Source: Sphingomonas populi (GTDB lineage: Bacteria; Pseudomonadota; Alphaproteobacteria; Sphingomonadales; Sphingomonadaceae). From it: a stretch of 64,000 bases of DNA. The stretch is taken from the NCBI RefSeq assembly GCF_004208535.1, contig NZ_SGIS01000025.1:1-64000 (forward strand), read 5' to 3'. The position numbers and the translations under genes are program-made. This document shows, in pieces, positions 1 to 8,180 of the stretch (positions within the stretch are counted from its first letter, which is position 1; each line of letters opens with the position of its first letter). The notes under the pieces were generated by a model. The model had not been told where the DNA came from. It was given only the letters and a program-made list of their open reading frames with translations, and ran no database searches.

Positions 1-644
1 AGCAAGGACGGGCCGGCCGCAGCCGGAGGACGACTGTGGCAAGGCCATAAACGTTACTCGCCATGTTAGTTTCCAGCCGCTTTGCCAGTTTGCTTTGGCA
101 TCCCGGCCGCTTCTCAAAATTCAATCCCTCGCGAGAAAGCCGGATCGGACACGAACGCCCATACCCGGACGTTCAGGCGGGCGATCCGTCCAAGCGGATA
201 ATCCCAATTATGCAGGCGGCGCAAATCGAGAAAGCCTCAACGAGGCCCGATCGCGAATACGCCGATAGCGTCCGCTTTCCTTCCCAACCCGGACATTCCT
301 GGAACTCGATCCTCAGTGAGAATGGCGGCGCTGGCGCGACGACAATTAGCGCGATGGGAAGGCCGCCACATACCGTGCGCGTTTACAGACGGATTTCTGC
401 GGGTTTTTTGGGGGTCGGTTGACAGTGAAGAATACGGTCGGTTTGTTGTCAGGCAAGAATGTGGAATTTAGCAGTTCGCCTTAAATGGGTCGCCGGAATA
501 CGAACTGAGCAATCTGAATAACCAGCGGTGCAAGTTTCGTCCCCGCTCCCCCGTCTGTCTCGGTTGCCGCCATTTAGCCCTTCCGCTTATAGGCGATGAA
601 GTGGGAGTGCCCGGGCGCACTCAGCATAGGGCATTTGGGGGGAT
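1..644. other. No confident gene
   Basis: Open frames here (for example around 63-422) lack a recognisable domain, a clear ribosome binding site and protein-like composition, so none is called. The stretch just before 645 probably carries the promoter of the gene that follows. No hairpin terminator or repeat stood out. Confidence 0.4.
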
Positions 645-1364
645 ATGATCCGATATTTAATCGCGGCGCTACAGGTCGCAACAGTTCATCCGGCTCCGGA
701 AGCCGCACAAAGTCTACAACAGCCAGTAATCTGGCGTGACTTTCGAGCGGGCATGACCCCCGAGCAATTCGCAGAAGGCTTGCGGAAGGTTGATGGCGTC
801 AAAGCCGTCGATGTGACTCGGAAAGGAAAGAAGCCTGCAAAGGTCAGGATCACCTATTCCCTTGGAGTGGGTATGCCGATCGGAGACTTAAACGTCGCGG
901 TTACACCATCGTTCGTCAACGATGGACTTGACTCGGTAACGTTATCGGAAAAAGGCTGCCTTTCCACGATAGCCGCCAAGATTGAGAAGCTAAGGACAGC
1001 GTTAGCTGACAAGTATCCCCACCAGCAGGGGGTAAAAGTCGTTAATCCCGATGGCGTCTCAATCGACACGCAACGAGCGTTTTATAATCAGGAAACACGA
1101 GTGACCGTTTCCGTCTCAACGGAAGAGAACCCCTACCCTCAGCACCTCTATGGCGGGAGCGGATTCGTCGCCGCAGCGAACAAGCTCGCAAACAGTATGG
1201 CCGACAGCAACTACAACTCTGCGAATGAAGCATGTCCGCTCGATCGAGGGCAAAAGGCGACGCTTCAGCTAGAATATGTTTCGCAAGAGAAGTTCTCGCA
1301 GGAGCACAATAAGGAAAGCGCCGACCGTGCGGCGAAAGCCAAGGCGACCGCAGACGGTTTGTGA
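645..1364 (+). CDS. Hypothetical protein, possibly exported
   Basis: The 239-residue product has a short hydrophobic N-terminus (MIRYLIAALQVATVHPAPEA) that could be a signal peptide, followed by a mixed alpha/beta-looking body. There is a Cys near residue 104 (EKGCLS) and another near 197 (EACPLD), which could pair in the periplasm. The tail is Lys/Ala/Glu-rich. A GGGGG tract lies just before the ATG and may help ribosome binding. I do not recognise the family. It stands alone, convergent with the next gene, whose stop lies 16 bases away. Confidence 0.55.
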   Translation: MIRYLIAALQVATVHPAPEAAQSLQQPVIWRDFRAGMTPEQFAEGLRKVDGVKAVDVTRKGKKPAKVRITYSLGVGMPIGDLNVAVTPSFVNDGLDSVTLSEKGCLSTIAAKIEKLRTALADKYPHQQGVKVVNPDGVSIDTQRAFYNQETRVTVSVSTEENPYPQHLYGGSGFVAAANKLANSMADSNYNSANEACPLDRGQKATLQLEYVSQEKFSQEHNKESADRAAKAKATADGL

Positions 1365-1380
1365 ATCAGGCCCAGCTTAT

Positions 1381-1878
1381 TTAAGCTAATATCATCAGGT
1401 CGATGAAGTCGCCATAGAGTTTGATTATGTCGTCCACATATGCCTTCAATGAATCACCGAAGGAGTGAAGAGCCTCAGCGTACACCCCGACGCTCAGCGT
1501 CACCGTGTAGCCAAGGCCGACTTCATCGACCGTAGCCTTCGAGGCGAATTGCTTCGAACTCGCCTCGAAACATGCCCAGCGGGCTTTGACAATGTCACCC
1601 TCAGCGTTGTTGAATATCATCATGAGCTTGATGCGGCGTGGGTCCAGCCGATCGACCTGAACGACCATCATGTGTTCCCCGGTATGGAAGTTTACCGCGA
1701 GGCCCTTGGGATCGGGCTGGATCGCACAACCCGATGCACGCAGAAGTTTGCCGAGTTCTTCAAATCGATGTTGAGCGAGGATCGCGCGATCATGCTCGTT
1801 TAGAGACATGATGCGCGGCCGTTGGTCCGCTACGCTTCCCGCCGTAGCGGGGCTTTCTTCGTTCTTACGGCCAAACAT
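1381..1878 (-). CDS. Hypothetical protein (165 aa)
   Basis: The frame encodes 165 residues. The N-terminal 25 are polar and may be unstructured. The remainder alternates strands and helices (for example MMVVQVDRLDPRRIKLMMIF and YTVTLSVGVYAEALHSFGD), suggesting a small alpha/beta fold somewhat like YbjN-type sensory proteins, but similarity is too weak to name it. An internal Met at residue 24 (MSLNEHDRA) is an alternative start. It lies 5 bases downstream of the gene at 1884-2243 on the same strand, so the two are probably one transcript. Confidence 0.5.
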   Translation of the reverse strand: MFGRKNEESPATAGSVADQRPRIMSLNEHDRAILAQHRFEELGKLLRASGCAIQPDPKGLAVNFHTGEHMMVVQVDRLDPRRIKLMMIFNNAEGDIVKARWACFEASSKQFASKATVDEVGLGYTVTLSVGVYAEALHSFGDSLKAYVDDIIKLYGDFIDLMILA

Positions 1879-1883
1879 TGTTC

Positions 1884-2243
1884 TCAGAGCCCTTTCATAT
1901 CGGGCGCGGCCTTGGCGCTTTCGCTGACTGATTTGAGCGCTGTTTTGTGTTCGTCGTAGAACTTCATTTCGTCCCGCATCGCCGACATGCGGCCGAGTAC
2001 GCCGCCAAAGTTGATATCGTTCAGCGATCGGCCCTGCCTCACGGCGGTTTCAGCATAGGCAGCATAGAACCGCGTCGCCGCATCAAACGGCGTCCCACCA
2101 TCTGCCATTGTCGCGTTGACGGCCCCGCGCAACAGTCGCGCCTCGAACGCCGGCAGCGGGTTTTTGAGCGGTTGACGGTAATAGGTTTGCAGAACGCCAA
2201 GTGATCGAGCCTGAAACCACGGCCGCGTCAGCCACCTAATCAT
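1884..2243 (-). CDS. Hypothetical protein (119 aa)
   Basis: The start at 2243 (MIRWLTRPWF) is preferred over the longer frame because a GAGGGGAT ribosome binding site sits just upstream. The 119-residue product is basic at its N-terminus and otherwise helical, without membrane segments or known motifs. It is followed after 5 bases by the 1381-1878 gene on the same strand. No function is assigned. Confidence 0.5.
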   Translation of the reverse strand: MIRWLTRPWFQARSLGVLQTYYRQPLKNPLPAFEARLLRGAVNATMADGGTPFDAATRFYAAYAETAVRQGRSLNDINFGGVLGRMSAMRDEMKFYDEHKTALKSVSESAKAAPDMKGL

Positions 2244-2459
2244 CCGTATCCCCTCATATTCCATCGATCGACGGAGCATTGTCGAGTTCGCAACGTCTGT
2301 CACTATGCGGAAGCAGCCGATCGGGCTTCCCACGAACGACTCGTTCCGTGGAGGATCATTTGAGCAACGGTCGGATCGGAACGCTTTTTGGGATAGACCA
2401 CGAGCATCCGCTGCCCTGCCCTTCGTCCGGGTCGCGGCTACATCCTCAGGCGTGGGCCA

Positions 2460-2744
2460 TCATCCTCCGTTCCGCTGCTCGTAAACGTCCATCATAATTT
2501 CGAGGAATGCACCGAGTTTGTAGCGCTCTTTTTTCGCCATTTCGCGGAAGCGGTTCAAAACTTGCTCCTGCGCGCGGATATTGATCTGGCCTTCGTCGCT
2601 TCTCTCCCGGCTGGGGAAACCTGCCATCTGATCGACGGCCTTCCGCTCGGCCACTTTGGTTTCTGGGGTTTGAGGTGTCGCCTTCGGACGGGTGTCGAAG
2701 TCGTCGAGACCGCCAAAGTCGATGGGCTTCCGTTCGGTGTTCAT
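2460..2744 (-). CDS. Small partition partner protein of the ParA-like ATPase
   Basis: This 94-residue protein has a flexible, charged N-terminal half and a basic, helical C-terminal third (residues about 55-94: INIRAQEQVLNRFREMAKKE). That layout resembles small centromere-binding partners of ParA ATPases (ParG-like ribbon-helix-helix proteins). Its ATG overlaps the stop codon of the upstream ParA gene (TAATG at 2746-2742), so the two are translationally coupled. It probably binds the repeat-rich region upstream of the ATPase. The function is inferred from context; no domain is certain. Confidence 0.6.
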   Translation of the reverse strand: MNTERKPIDFGGLDDFDTRPKATPQTPETKVAERKAVDQMAGFPSRERSDEGQINIRAQEQVLNRFREMAKKERYKLGAFLEIMMDVYEQRNGG

Positions 2745-3433
2745 TAAGCGACATCCTTTCGTTCGGCTTTCGTACTCCGCAAAATATCGATCACCTCGGC
2801 CGCGAAGTTGTTGACGTTCGCCAGAGCGGCTTCGAGGTTGTTCACCTCCTTCGGGTTGAGCGTCCCGACCGCGCCACCTACCGCGAATATGGCCGCGAAG
2901 GCATCGCGTTCATTGATCTCAGTGTTCAGCGTCAAGAACTTCTGATTGTCGCGGAATTGCTTTGAGACGAAACGTGCCGTGCGCGATTTTACCGCGGCCT
3001 TCGTCTGTGTGAATAGTATCGCGAATGGAATTTCGCGCCTCACCGCTTTCATGTCGCGATGGATTTCCTTAACCACCTCAATCGCCGCTAGGGCGTCCTG
3101 CTGCTGCTCCTTCATCGGGATCAGGACCAGATCTGACTGGCTGATCGCATAGCTCGTCAAGCGCGAGGCGGTGCCTTCGAGATCGACGATGACGAAAGGA
3201 TCGCGTGCCGCTGCTGCCTCGATTTCGTCGAGAATCGTCTTCTCAGATTCGTTGGTGATGACGGTCAGGTTCTTCGGTTTGTTTGGCAACGTGGCCCACG
3301 TCGTCAGTGGATGGCGAGGATCAGCGTCAATGATCGTCACGCGCTTGGCGTTCGCCAGTTCGCACGCCAGGAGAAGGGCAGAGGTCGTCTTCCCCGACCC
3401 CCCCTTCGAGTTCGCGAACGTGATGATCGGCAT
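2744..3433 (-). CDS. parA: ParA-family partition ATPase (type Ib-like)
   Basis: The 229-residue protein begins with the deviant Walker A motif NSKGGSGKTT (residues 8-17), followed by the ATPase segment VTIIDADPRHP and a Walker B-like PFVIVDLEGTAS. It lacks the N-terminal helix-turn-helix of long ParA proteins, so it belongs with short ParA/VirC1-type ATPases whose partner protein does the DNA binding. The small gene overlapping its stop codon is that partner. The cassette is separate from the repA-linked parA/parB at 14.9-17.2 kb, so the plasmid carries two partition ATPases, perhaps after replicon fusion. Confidence 0.88.
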   Translation of the reverse strand: MPIITFANSKGGSGKTTSALLLACELANAKRVTIIDADPRHPLTTWATLPNKPKNLTVITNESEKTILDEIEAAAARDPFVIVDLEGTASRLTSYAISQSDLVLIPMKEQQQDALAAIEVVKEIHRDMKAVRREIPFAILFTQTKAAVKSRTARFVSKQFRDNQKFLTLNTEINERDAFAAIFAVGGAVGTLNPKEVNNLEAALANVNNFAAEVIDILRSTKAERKDVA

Positions 3434-3450
3434 GGGCGTTCCCCCGTTTG

Positions 3451-3620
3451 ATGTCGCTACAATATCGTAGCGTAGCGTATTCTAGCATTTCATACGATAT
3501 GCAATCCTATAATACGTAATCCTACGATTGCATAGCGTATCATATGATATCGTAGGGGATGTTACGCTATGCTAGTTTCGGATATCACACGCTATCGTAC
3601 GCTATCACATGCTATCAAAG
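3451..3620. repeat. Candidate centromere/operator of short phased repeats
   Basis: This AT-rich stretch upstream of the short parA is full of short sequences built from ACGCTAT and its complement ATAGCGT, with TACGATAT variants. GCTATC recurs at 3591, 3601 and 3611, exactly 10 bp apart, and inverted copies lie at about 3475-3480 and 3531-3540. Phased short repeats are typical of sites bound by ribbon-helix-helix partition proteins. The location next to the cassette supports a combined centromere and promoter operator. This is inferred, not proven. Confidence 0.55.
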
Positions 3621-3698
3621 ATTTCTTGTGTGGCGAGGCGCTCAGCTTCACGCCGCGATCGGTGGTCGGCCATCGCTTCACAGGGTTCCGGCTGATCC

Positions 3699-4331
3699 CT
3701 ATCTGTTCACCGTGAATGATAGCTTCGACCTCTTAGAAAATCTTCGGATTCCGTCGATGAACCTCAGCGTCGAGTGCGGGAGTTGCGGCCACCAGGGCGT
3801 CGTTGACGGGCCGAAGCTGTGGCGCTGGTTTGCCGTGCATCGCTGGAATGGATCGATCGAGAGAGTGGGGCAGCATTTGCGGTGCAGCGTGTGCAAGCGC
3901 CGGCCGAGCAAACTGGAAGCGACGCAGGCGCAGCCCTCGGTCGAGTTCGGGCCTAGAAGTGAACGCGAGTGGCAAGCCGTGGTGAAGCGGCTGCGGGGGT
4001 GACATAGCGAGGTGGATGTAAAGTGACCGGAGAGGCGAGGCGTGGCTTGCCGATCGCGCTCCGGGGGCCGCGGCAGATCGCAGCTCCAGATGTGCTCCAC
4101 CTCGTCGGGCGACATGCCTAGGCGCAGGCCCAAGGCGGACGACCGTTCGGAAAGCGCACGCAATCGAGCATTAATTGTGTCTGCGCGTTGCTCACGCGCG
4201 TCGAGTTCCTCCGAGAGTTTCTGCACAGACGCTCTAATCGCGCGGACGTCCTCCGTGAGCGCGCGGATTTTCTCGGGATTTGCGGCGCAAAATTCAGCAA
4301 GGGTCATCTTAGATTGTCCCGACTTGTTCAT
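3699..4331 (-). CDS. Possible coiled-coil protein, 3' end doubtful
   Basis: The first about 85 residues (MNKSGQSKMTLAEFCAANPE onward) look like a genuine small helical protein with a coiled-coil stretch (SEELDAREQRADTINARLRA). The rest of the frame runs antisense over the zinc-ribbon gene at 3757-4002 and has shadow-like composition. The gene is probably truncated or fused at its 3' end, so only the part from about 4060 to 4331 is likely to be meaningful. No function can be given. Confidence 0.3.
   Translation of the reverse strand: MNKSGQSKMTLAEFCAANPEKIRALTEDVRAIRASVQKLSEELDAREQRADTINARLRALSERSSALGLRLGMSPDEVEHIWSCDLPRPPERDRQATPRLSGHFTSTSLCHPRSRFTTACHSRSLLGPNSTEGCACVASSLLGRRLHTLHRKCCPTLSIDPFQRCTANQRHSFGPSTTPWWPQLPHSTLRFIDGIRRFSKRSKLSFTVNR
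3757..4002 (+). CDS. Small zinc-ribbon protein
   Basis: From the ATG at 3757 (MNLSVECGSCGHQG) the 81-residue product has two Cys-x2-Cys pairs, CGSC at residues 7-10 and CSVC around 50-53, as in a zinc ribbon. Between them is a WRWFAVHRWNG segment, and the C-terminus is basic. A longer frame reaching 3559 runs through the repeat region and is unlikely to be coding. Such small zinc-binding proteins are common on alphaproteobacterial plasmids; the role is unknown. Confidence 0.55.
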   Translation: MNLSVECGSCGHQGVVDGPKLWRWFAVHRWNGSIERVGQHLRCSVCKRRPSKLEATQAQPSVEFGPRSEREWQAVVKRLRG

Positions 4332-4361
4332 AGGAAACGCTCCCAGAAGGTCCGCGACGCC

Positions 4362-4652
4362 TCAGGCGACATCCTGCAAGCGCCGGACAGGCGGTTGCTC
4401 ATGCTGCCTAGCGCACCATAGATCGTAGTTAGCCTGCATTGCGAGCCAGGCGCGGGCGGTGCTGGCGCCGGCCTGTTCGAGACGAACCGCGAGGTCGGGG
4501 CTGATCGCGGCCTTGCCGTTCAACACTCGAGACAGCGCGACGCGCGACATGGCGAGACGATTTGCTGCCTCGGTGACGGACAGCGACAGCGCCGACACGA
4601 CCTCATCGCGGAGGAGTTCGCCGGGATGGGGAGGGTTGTGCATCATCGTCAT
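4362..4652 (-). CDS. higA: HigA-family antitoxin
   Basis: The 96-residue protein has the typical HigA start (HNPPHPGELLRDEVV) and an XRE-type helix-turn-helix (LSVTEAANRLAMSRVALSRV) with the VLNGKAAISPDLAVRLEQA continuation. In the family it neutralises HigB and represses the operon. It follows higB after a 4-base gap in the usual toxin-first order. The full length matches the family, so the module looks intact. Confidence 0.92.
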   Translation of the reverse strand: MTMMHNPPHPGELLRDEVVSALSLSVTEAANRLAMSRVALSRVLNGKAAISPDLAVRLEQAGASTARAWLAMQANYDLWCARQHEQPPVRRLQDVA

Positions 4653-4656
4653 AGCC

Positions 4657-4935
4657 TCAGTGGTAATCCTGATAATCGACCAGTTCGGCGTCAGCGCCGA
4701 CGAACCGGAATGTGATACGCCAGTTGCCGTTGACCCAGACAGACCAATGGCCTTTCAGGTCGCCCTTGAGCGGGTGCAGCTTGAACGACGGGAGATTCAT
4801 ATCATCCGGTCCAGCCGCCACATCGAGCAACCCGAGAATATTTCGGAGCTTCTTCACATGCGACGCTTGAACACCGCGCGTCGTGCCGCTGCGATAAAAG
4901 GCTTCCAGCCCTTTGTGCCGAAATCCGATTATCAT
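4657..4935 (-). CDS. higB: HigB-family toxin (RelE/ParE superfamily)
   Basis: From the ATG at 4935 (MIIGFRHKGLEAFYRSG) the 92-residue protein matches HigB length and pattern, with HWSVWVNGNWRITFRF, the conserved beta-strand block carrying the basic residues of this mRNase family. Family members cleave ribosome-bound mRNA. The longer frame reaching 5199 overlaps genes on the other strand and has no support. higB and higA form one operon that would stabilise the plasmid. Confidence 0.9.
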   Translation of the reverse strand: MIIGFRHKGLEAFYRSGTTRGVQASHVKKLRNILGLLDVAAGPDDMNLPSFKLHPLKGDLKGHWSVWVNGNWRITFRFVGADAELVDYQDYH

Positions 4936-5023
4936 GGGGCGAAATGTATCGCGAAGCGTTACACGATGCAAGCCGGTGCGACGTTTGGTTGCCGATCGGC
5001 GTGCAGTGAGGCAGTCTGACGCT

Positions 5024-5161
5024 ATGGACACCAAACCTGACGGTTTCGAGGAGTCGGCTCGCATCGCGGAAGCCTTCGCAGAAGGCGAGACTGAGCCGCG
5101 CGTCCTCGAAATGCTGGTCGAGCTGGCGAAGGCCATCCGCGATCGCGCCGTGAACGACTGA
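5024..5161 (+). CDS. Small acidic hypothetical protein (45 aa)
   Basis: The frame from ATG 5024 (MDTKPDGFEESARIAEAFAE) encodes a short acidic, mostly helical protein ending in ELAKAIRDRAVND. It is separated by only 11 bases from the next gene on the same strand, suggesting co-transcription with the SRAP gene. The function is unknown. Confidence 0.4.
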   Translation: MDTKPDGFEESARIAEAFAEGETEPRVLEMLVELAKAIRDRAVND

Positions 5162-5172
5162 GGGCAGCGGGG

Positions 5173-5805
5173 GTGTGCAACCGCGCGCGGATGTCGCACG
5201 AGCCGGAAACCCTATGGGGATCTGCCGCGAAGCTCTTTAGCGAGCGGCCACGCGACAATCGCTTCGATCCAAGGGAGTTGAACCCGAAAAGCCGCAACTA
5301 CGTCGTGCGGGAGGAAGCCGGGGAGCGCGCATGGGACGTAATGACGTGGGACGTCCTGGGCGGGAAGGCCCCGTGGCCGATGACCAACGTCCGCAACCTG
5401 GCGCTTCCCCAATGGCGACGGCTTGCCGAGAAACCGGAAAATCGCTGTATCGTCCCGCTGACTGAGTTCTGCGAGTTCACGCCCGAAAAGCACGATCTAC
5501 ACGACGGAAAACCCCCGCTGAAAGGCCAGATGTGGTTCGCTGTGCCCGAACAGCCGGTATTCGCCGTGGCCGGCTTCTGGCAACGGACGGAGGCCGGCAA
5601 CGGCTTTACGATGGTCACATGCGATCCGAACGCGCTCGTGGCGCCGATCCACCCCAAAGCCATGATTACGATCTTAGATCCTGCGGACGTGGATACGTGG
5701 CTTCGCGGTTCGTATGACGAGGTGGTCACGCTTCAGAAACCCTTTGACCCAGATCGTATGACGGTTCGCGGTCCCGTTTTCCCCACGCGCAGCAAGGCAC
5801 GCTAA
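5173..5805 (+). CDS. SRAP/YedK-family abasic-site DNA-protein crosslinker
   Basis: The product (210 aa, GTG start) begins MCNRAR, so the catalytic Cys at position 2 is exposed once Met is removed, as in HMCES/YedK. Further family blocks are the PMTNVRNL-type segment, CIVPLTEFCEFTP with the active-site Glu, and HPKAMITIL with the conserved His. These proteins form thiazolidine crosslinks with abasic sites in single-stranded DNA. Plasmid copies may protect DNA during conjugation, which is an inference here. Confidence 0.88.
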   Translation: MCNRARMSHEPETLWGSAAKLFSERPRDNRFDPRELNPKSRNYVVREEAGERAWDVMTWDVLGGKAPWPMTNVRNLALPQWRRLAEKPENRCIVPLTEFCEFTPEKHDLHDGKPPLKGQMWFAVPEQPVFAVAGFWQRTEAGNGFTMVTCDPNALVAPIHPKAMITILDPADVDTWLRGSYDEVVTLQKPFDPDRMTVRGPVFPTRSKAR

Positions 5806-5858
5806 GTCGGTCTTACGCGCGGACTGGTCATTTCTCGCGCTCTCGGTACTGTTGGCGA

Positions 5859-6191
5859 ATGGGTCTGTCGTTCAATGCGATTTTAGAAGATTACGGCATC
5901 AAGCCGAGTGATGTCAGGTTGCTACGCCACCAAACGAAACATGGGGGGCGGACACCTTACTTGCTTTGGCGTGACTACCATGACGGCTTCCTGCTGTACC
6001 AATCCATCCAGACCGTTCAAAACCGGGCGCGGCTAAAATCACCCTACTGGGCCAGCTTCGTCGTTACTCCTTCACAGGGAACGCTCTTCGTCGGCGTGTA
6101 CGGGGTCGAACTGGTGGGGCCTTGCGACCCGGACATCATAGACCCTTTGCGCGGCTTAGGGCGTTTCGGCGGGCGGTCCAGATGTCGTTGA
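5859..6191 (+). CDS. Hypothetical protein, probably 3'-truncated
   Basis: The N-terminal about 85 residues (MGLSFNAILEDYGIKPSDVR, then LLRHQTKHGGRTPYLLWRDY, then SPYWASFVVTPSQGTLFVGV) resemble the start of longer plasmid and phage-associated proteins of unknown function. After about residue 85 the sequence becomes low-complexity (PLRGLGRFGGRSRCR) and ends, at the point where another gene fragment begins. It therefore looks truncated by recombination. I recognise the N-terminal pattern only loosely. Confidence 0.45.
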   Translation: MGLSFNAILEDYGIKPSDVRLLRHQTKHGGRTPYLLWRDYHDGFLLYQSIQTVQNRARLKSPYWASFVVTPSQGTLFVGVYGVELVGPCDPDIIDPLRGLGRFGGRSRCR

Positions 6192-6297
6192 ACATATTCG
6201 AGGCTCCTGTGAAGCCGGCGGGGTTCATCCCCGCTCGACAGGCGCCCGACAGGACGGGGAGGGGCCGCGATCACTTTTCCGGTACGGAAAAGCCGTA

Positions 6298-6581
6298 GCG
6301 AGCTGCCCGCAGATTCTGGCGCCTGCCTCGCCGCGCTCGCTGCGCTCACCGTCTCGCTGCCGACCCACACCGTCCGCAGCGAAGAACAGATCGCGCTCCA
6401 GCAATTCTCGACCCCTGCCCCGATCGCGTATTTCAGCGTCCAAGGGAAGGTTCGCCATCGCGATCGTCCTGTGGGTTTGAAGTATCTCGGTCATCGGTGC
6501 CTCCGGTACGATATTGAACCGAAGACCAATCAGCATCCTCCCCTCAACTGTCGGCGCGAGCCGACTGTCCCTGCGTCATAG
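6298..6581 (+). pseudogene. Fragment of a strawberry-notch-type methylase/helicase gene
   Basis: Translation gives LPTHTVRSEEQIALQQFSTP followed by APIAYFSVQ. In intact plasmid proteins of the strawberry-notch family this block precedes the SAM-binding motif of a fused methyltransferase. Here the frame stops at 6581 without that motif or the helicase domains, so only about 90 codons of a protein normally well over 1,000 residues remain. A short frame beginning MSLNIFEAPVKPAGF at 6182 may be debris of the same gene. Confidence 0.6.
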
Positions 6582-6674
6582 TCGTGAAGCGTCCCTTTGA
6601 AGTGTTGTCGAGGCGGGCTGGTTTGTCACGCCCGTTCGGCGTTTTTCGCCGGTGAATTGTTGCAAGGTATGCGG

Positions 6675-7121
6675 TCAGTCTGAATAGCGGCCATTGAAGA
6701 GATCGCCGACGGCACGACGCCGGAAGGCGTTCCACCAGCGTCGCCGGCGATGTTCGTCGGCGTCGTGCTTCATGTGGCAGCGCGGGCAGAAGGCGGCGAG
6801 GTTGCGCCAGCGGCGTCCGCTGTCGGAGGGATCGTGGTTGAGATGCGCGGTTGCGAGATAGACCGGCCGGCGCGTCATGCGGATGTTTTCGAGCGCGACG
6901 AAGGCGGGTTGAGAGCGCAGCGGCCGACCGCGACCGTCACACCAGGCACGCGCATCGCGATCCCACCAGACGCCATCGGCGTCGGCGAGTTGGGCGGCGT
7001 AGTGTCCGTGTGGGCGGCGACATTGTTCGCAGCGCCCCTTGGCGCGCACGAAGCGGACGAAGTTGGTGATCTCGGGCCAGTCGATTGGGTAGAGCCAGCG
7101 ATGTTCGGGACGTATCGGCAT
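6675..7121 (-). CDS. HNH endonuclease-like protein
   Basis: From MPIRPEHRW at 7121 the 148-residue product has a CEQCRRPHG zinc pair, then ATAHLNHDPSDSG (the central His/Asn of the HNH core) and LAAFCPRCHMKHD with the second Cys pair and last His. All expected metal and catalytic positions are present, so it is probably a functional nuclease of the plasmid-encoded HNH type. It is transcribed alone. Its biological target is unknown. Confidence 0.8.
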   Translation of the reverse strand: MPIRPEHRWLYPIDWPEITNFVRFVRAKGRCEQCRRPHGHYAAQLADADGVWWDRDARAWCDGRGRPLRSQPAFVALENIRMTRRPVYLATAHLNHDPSDSGRRWRNLAAFCPRCHMKHDADEHRRRRWWNAFRRRAVGDLFNGRYSD

Positions 7122-7225
7122 GGGGCGATTCTGAATCATGCCGGGCCGGAACGAAAGGGGAAAATCGCTGTTGCCGCGCCTTTAGGCGGGATTGCGACAG
7201 TTCAGAGTCGGGTGTGGAGGGATAT

Positions 7226-7254
7226 AAAAAAGGGAGAGGCTTAAAGCCCCTCCC
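7226..7254 (-). terminator. Rho-independent terminator
   Basis: Read on the minus strand, GGGAGGGGC-TTTAA-GCCTCTCCC forms a hairpin with one mismatch, followed at once by a run of T (TTTTTTAT). It lies 6 bases after the stop codon of the small membrane protein gene. Confidence 0.85.
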
Positions 7255-7260
7255 TCGATG

Positions 7261-7494
7261 TCAGTGGATCAGCTTCGCGATGATCGGTGACAGTGCGGAA
7301 ACCAGCACGCCGATCGCGATCACGGAGCCGAGCGAACCGATCAACCAGTTCGTGGCCTTCTGCTGTGCTACCAGTTCGGCCGTCGCTTCCTTGATCTTCA
7401 CCGCTACATACTCCTCAAATGCTTCTACAACCTCGGTGGCCTTGTCGTCCGACACACTAACGGATTTCAGGGCTGTAAACAATGCGATGTGCAT
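7261..7494 (-). CDS. Small coiled-coil membrane protein (CCDC90/DUF1640-like)
   Basis: From ATG 7494 (MHIALFTALKSVSVSDDKAT) with an AAGGAG ribosome site, the 77-residue protein has an amphipathic coiled-coil (VVEAFEEYVAVKIKEATAEL) and a C-terminal membrane helix (WLIGSLGSVIAIGVLVSALS). This matches the layout of small CCDC90-like plasmid and phage proteins. The frame extends far upstream but only this start has a good ribosome site. The role is unknown. A clear terminator follows. Confidence 0.7.
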   Translation of the reverse strand: MHIALFTALKSVSVSDDKATEVVEAFEEYVAVKIKEATAELVAQQKATNWLIGSLGSVIAIGVLVSALSPIIAKLIH

Positions 7495-8180
7495 TTGGTT
7501 CTCCTTCTCGATGATTGGAGTGGCAAGTTCGGCATGGGCTCCGGCGCTGGCTGTCACAGGACCGCGAAGCGGCCGCGCCAGCGGGGGGTGGGGGAGCCGA
7601 TTTACGCAGTAAATTGGGGGGACCGCCCATCCTTGATAGTCAGCGCGCACCCATGCCAGACTGCCACATTCAATAGAGAGATATACCCCACGTTGCCGCT
7701 GGATCTTCTGTCGAGCGAGGATCGTAGCCCGGCAGGGCCGAAACCGCTTGCGGGTTCGGTCGGAGCGGAGCGGAGATAGAGCCGTGCCGAAGGCCGCTCC
7801 CCGATCCTCCGCGCCGTCCGCGAATGGCGGATGCGACCCCGTGTGGGTCGCCGGCCGCACCGATCGTCGCATCAGACCATACCCCATTGAGGCATCGTGG
7901 TAGAAGTTCTCATAGGGGATGTGCGTGACCTTGCCCTGCTGGGTGTTTGGATCGTCAGTCTGGGGTTTTAGGAGTCCACCAAGGGTATCGTTATTCGTCA
8001 TCTCATATTTAGGGAAGGGGGACGTCACTACGAAATTACTGGTGCCTGAAAGCACACTTCTTATATATTAGTCGTTGATTTCCAATTGTCGCTCATTCGC
8101 AGCCTATGGCGCGTGTTCAGGTGTGATTTAACTAGAAAGTAAGCGGAAAATATCGCGATCCGCTTGAATGAATTTAGGAA
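7495..8180. other. No confident gene
   Basis: A long minus-strand frame continues upstream of the 7494 start to 8055, but it lacks a ribosome site and its composition (many Arg/Pro, no domain) looks non-coding. A possible start at 8001 (MTNNDTLGGLLKPQ) cannot be excluded. The last 130 bases are AT-rich and probably belong with the next gene. Confidence 0.35.

Noticed and set aside
3559..3756. N-terminal extension of the zinc-ribbon protein
   Set aside because: It would be translated through the AT-rich repeat field, without a ribosome site. The ATG at 3757 fits the domain.
7495..8055. Long upstream extension of the small coiled-coil membrane protein
   Set aside because: The added 187 residues lack a ribosome site and a domain and have a biased Arg/Pro composition, while ATG 7494 has a strong AAGGAG.
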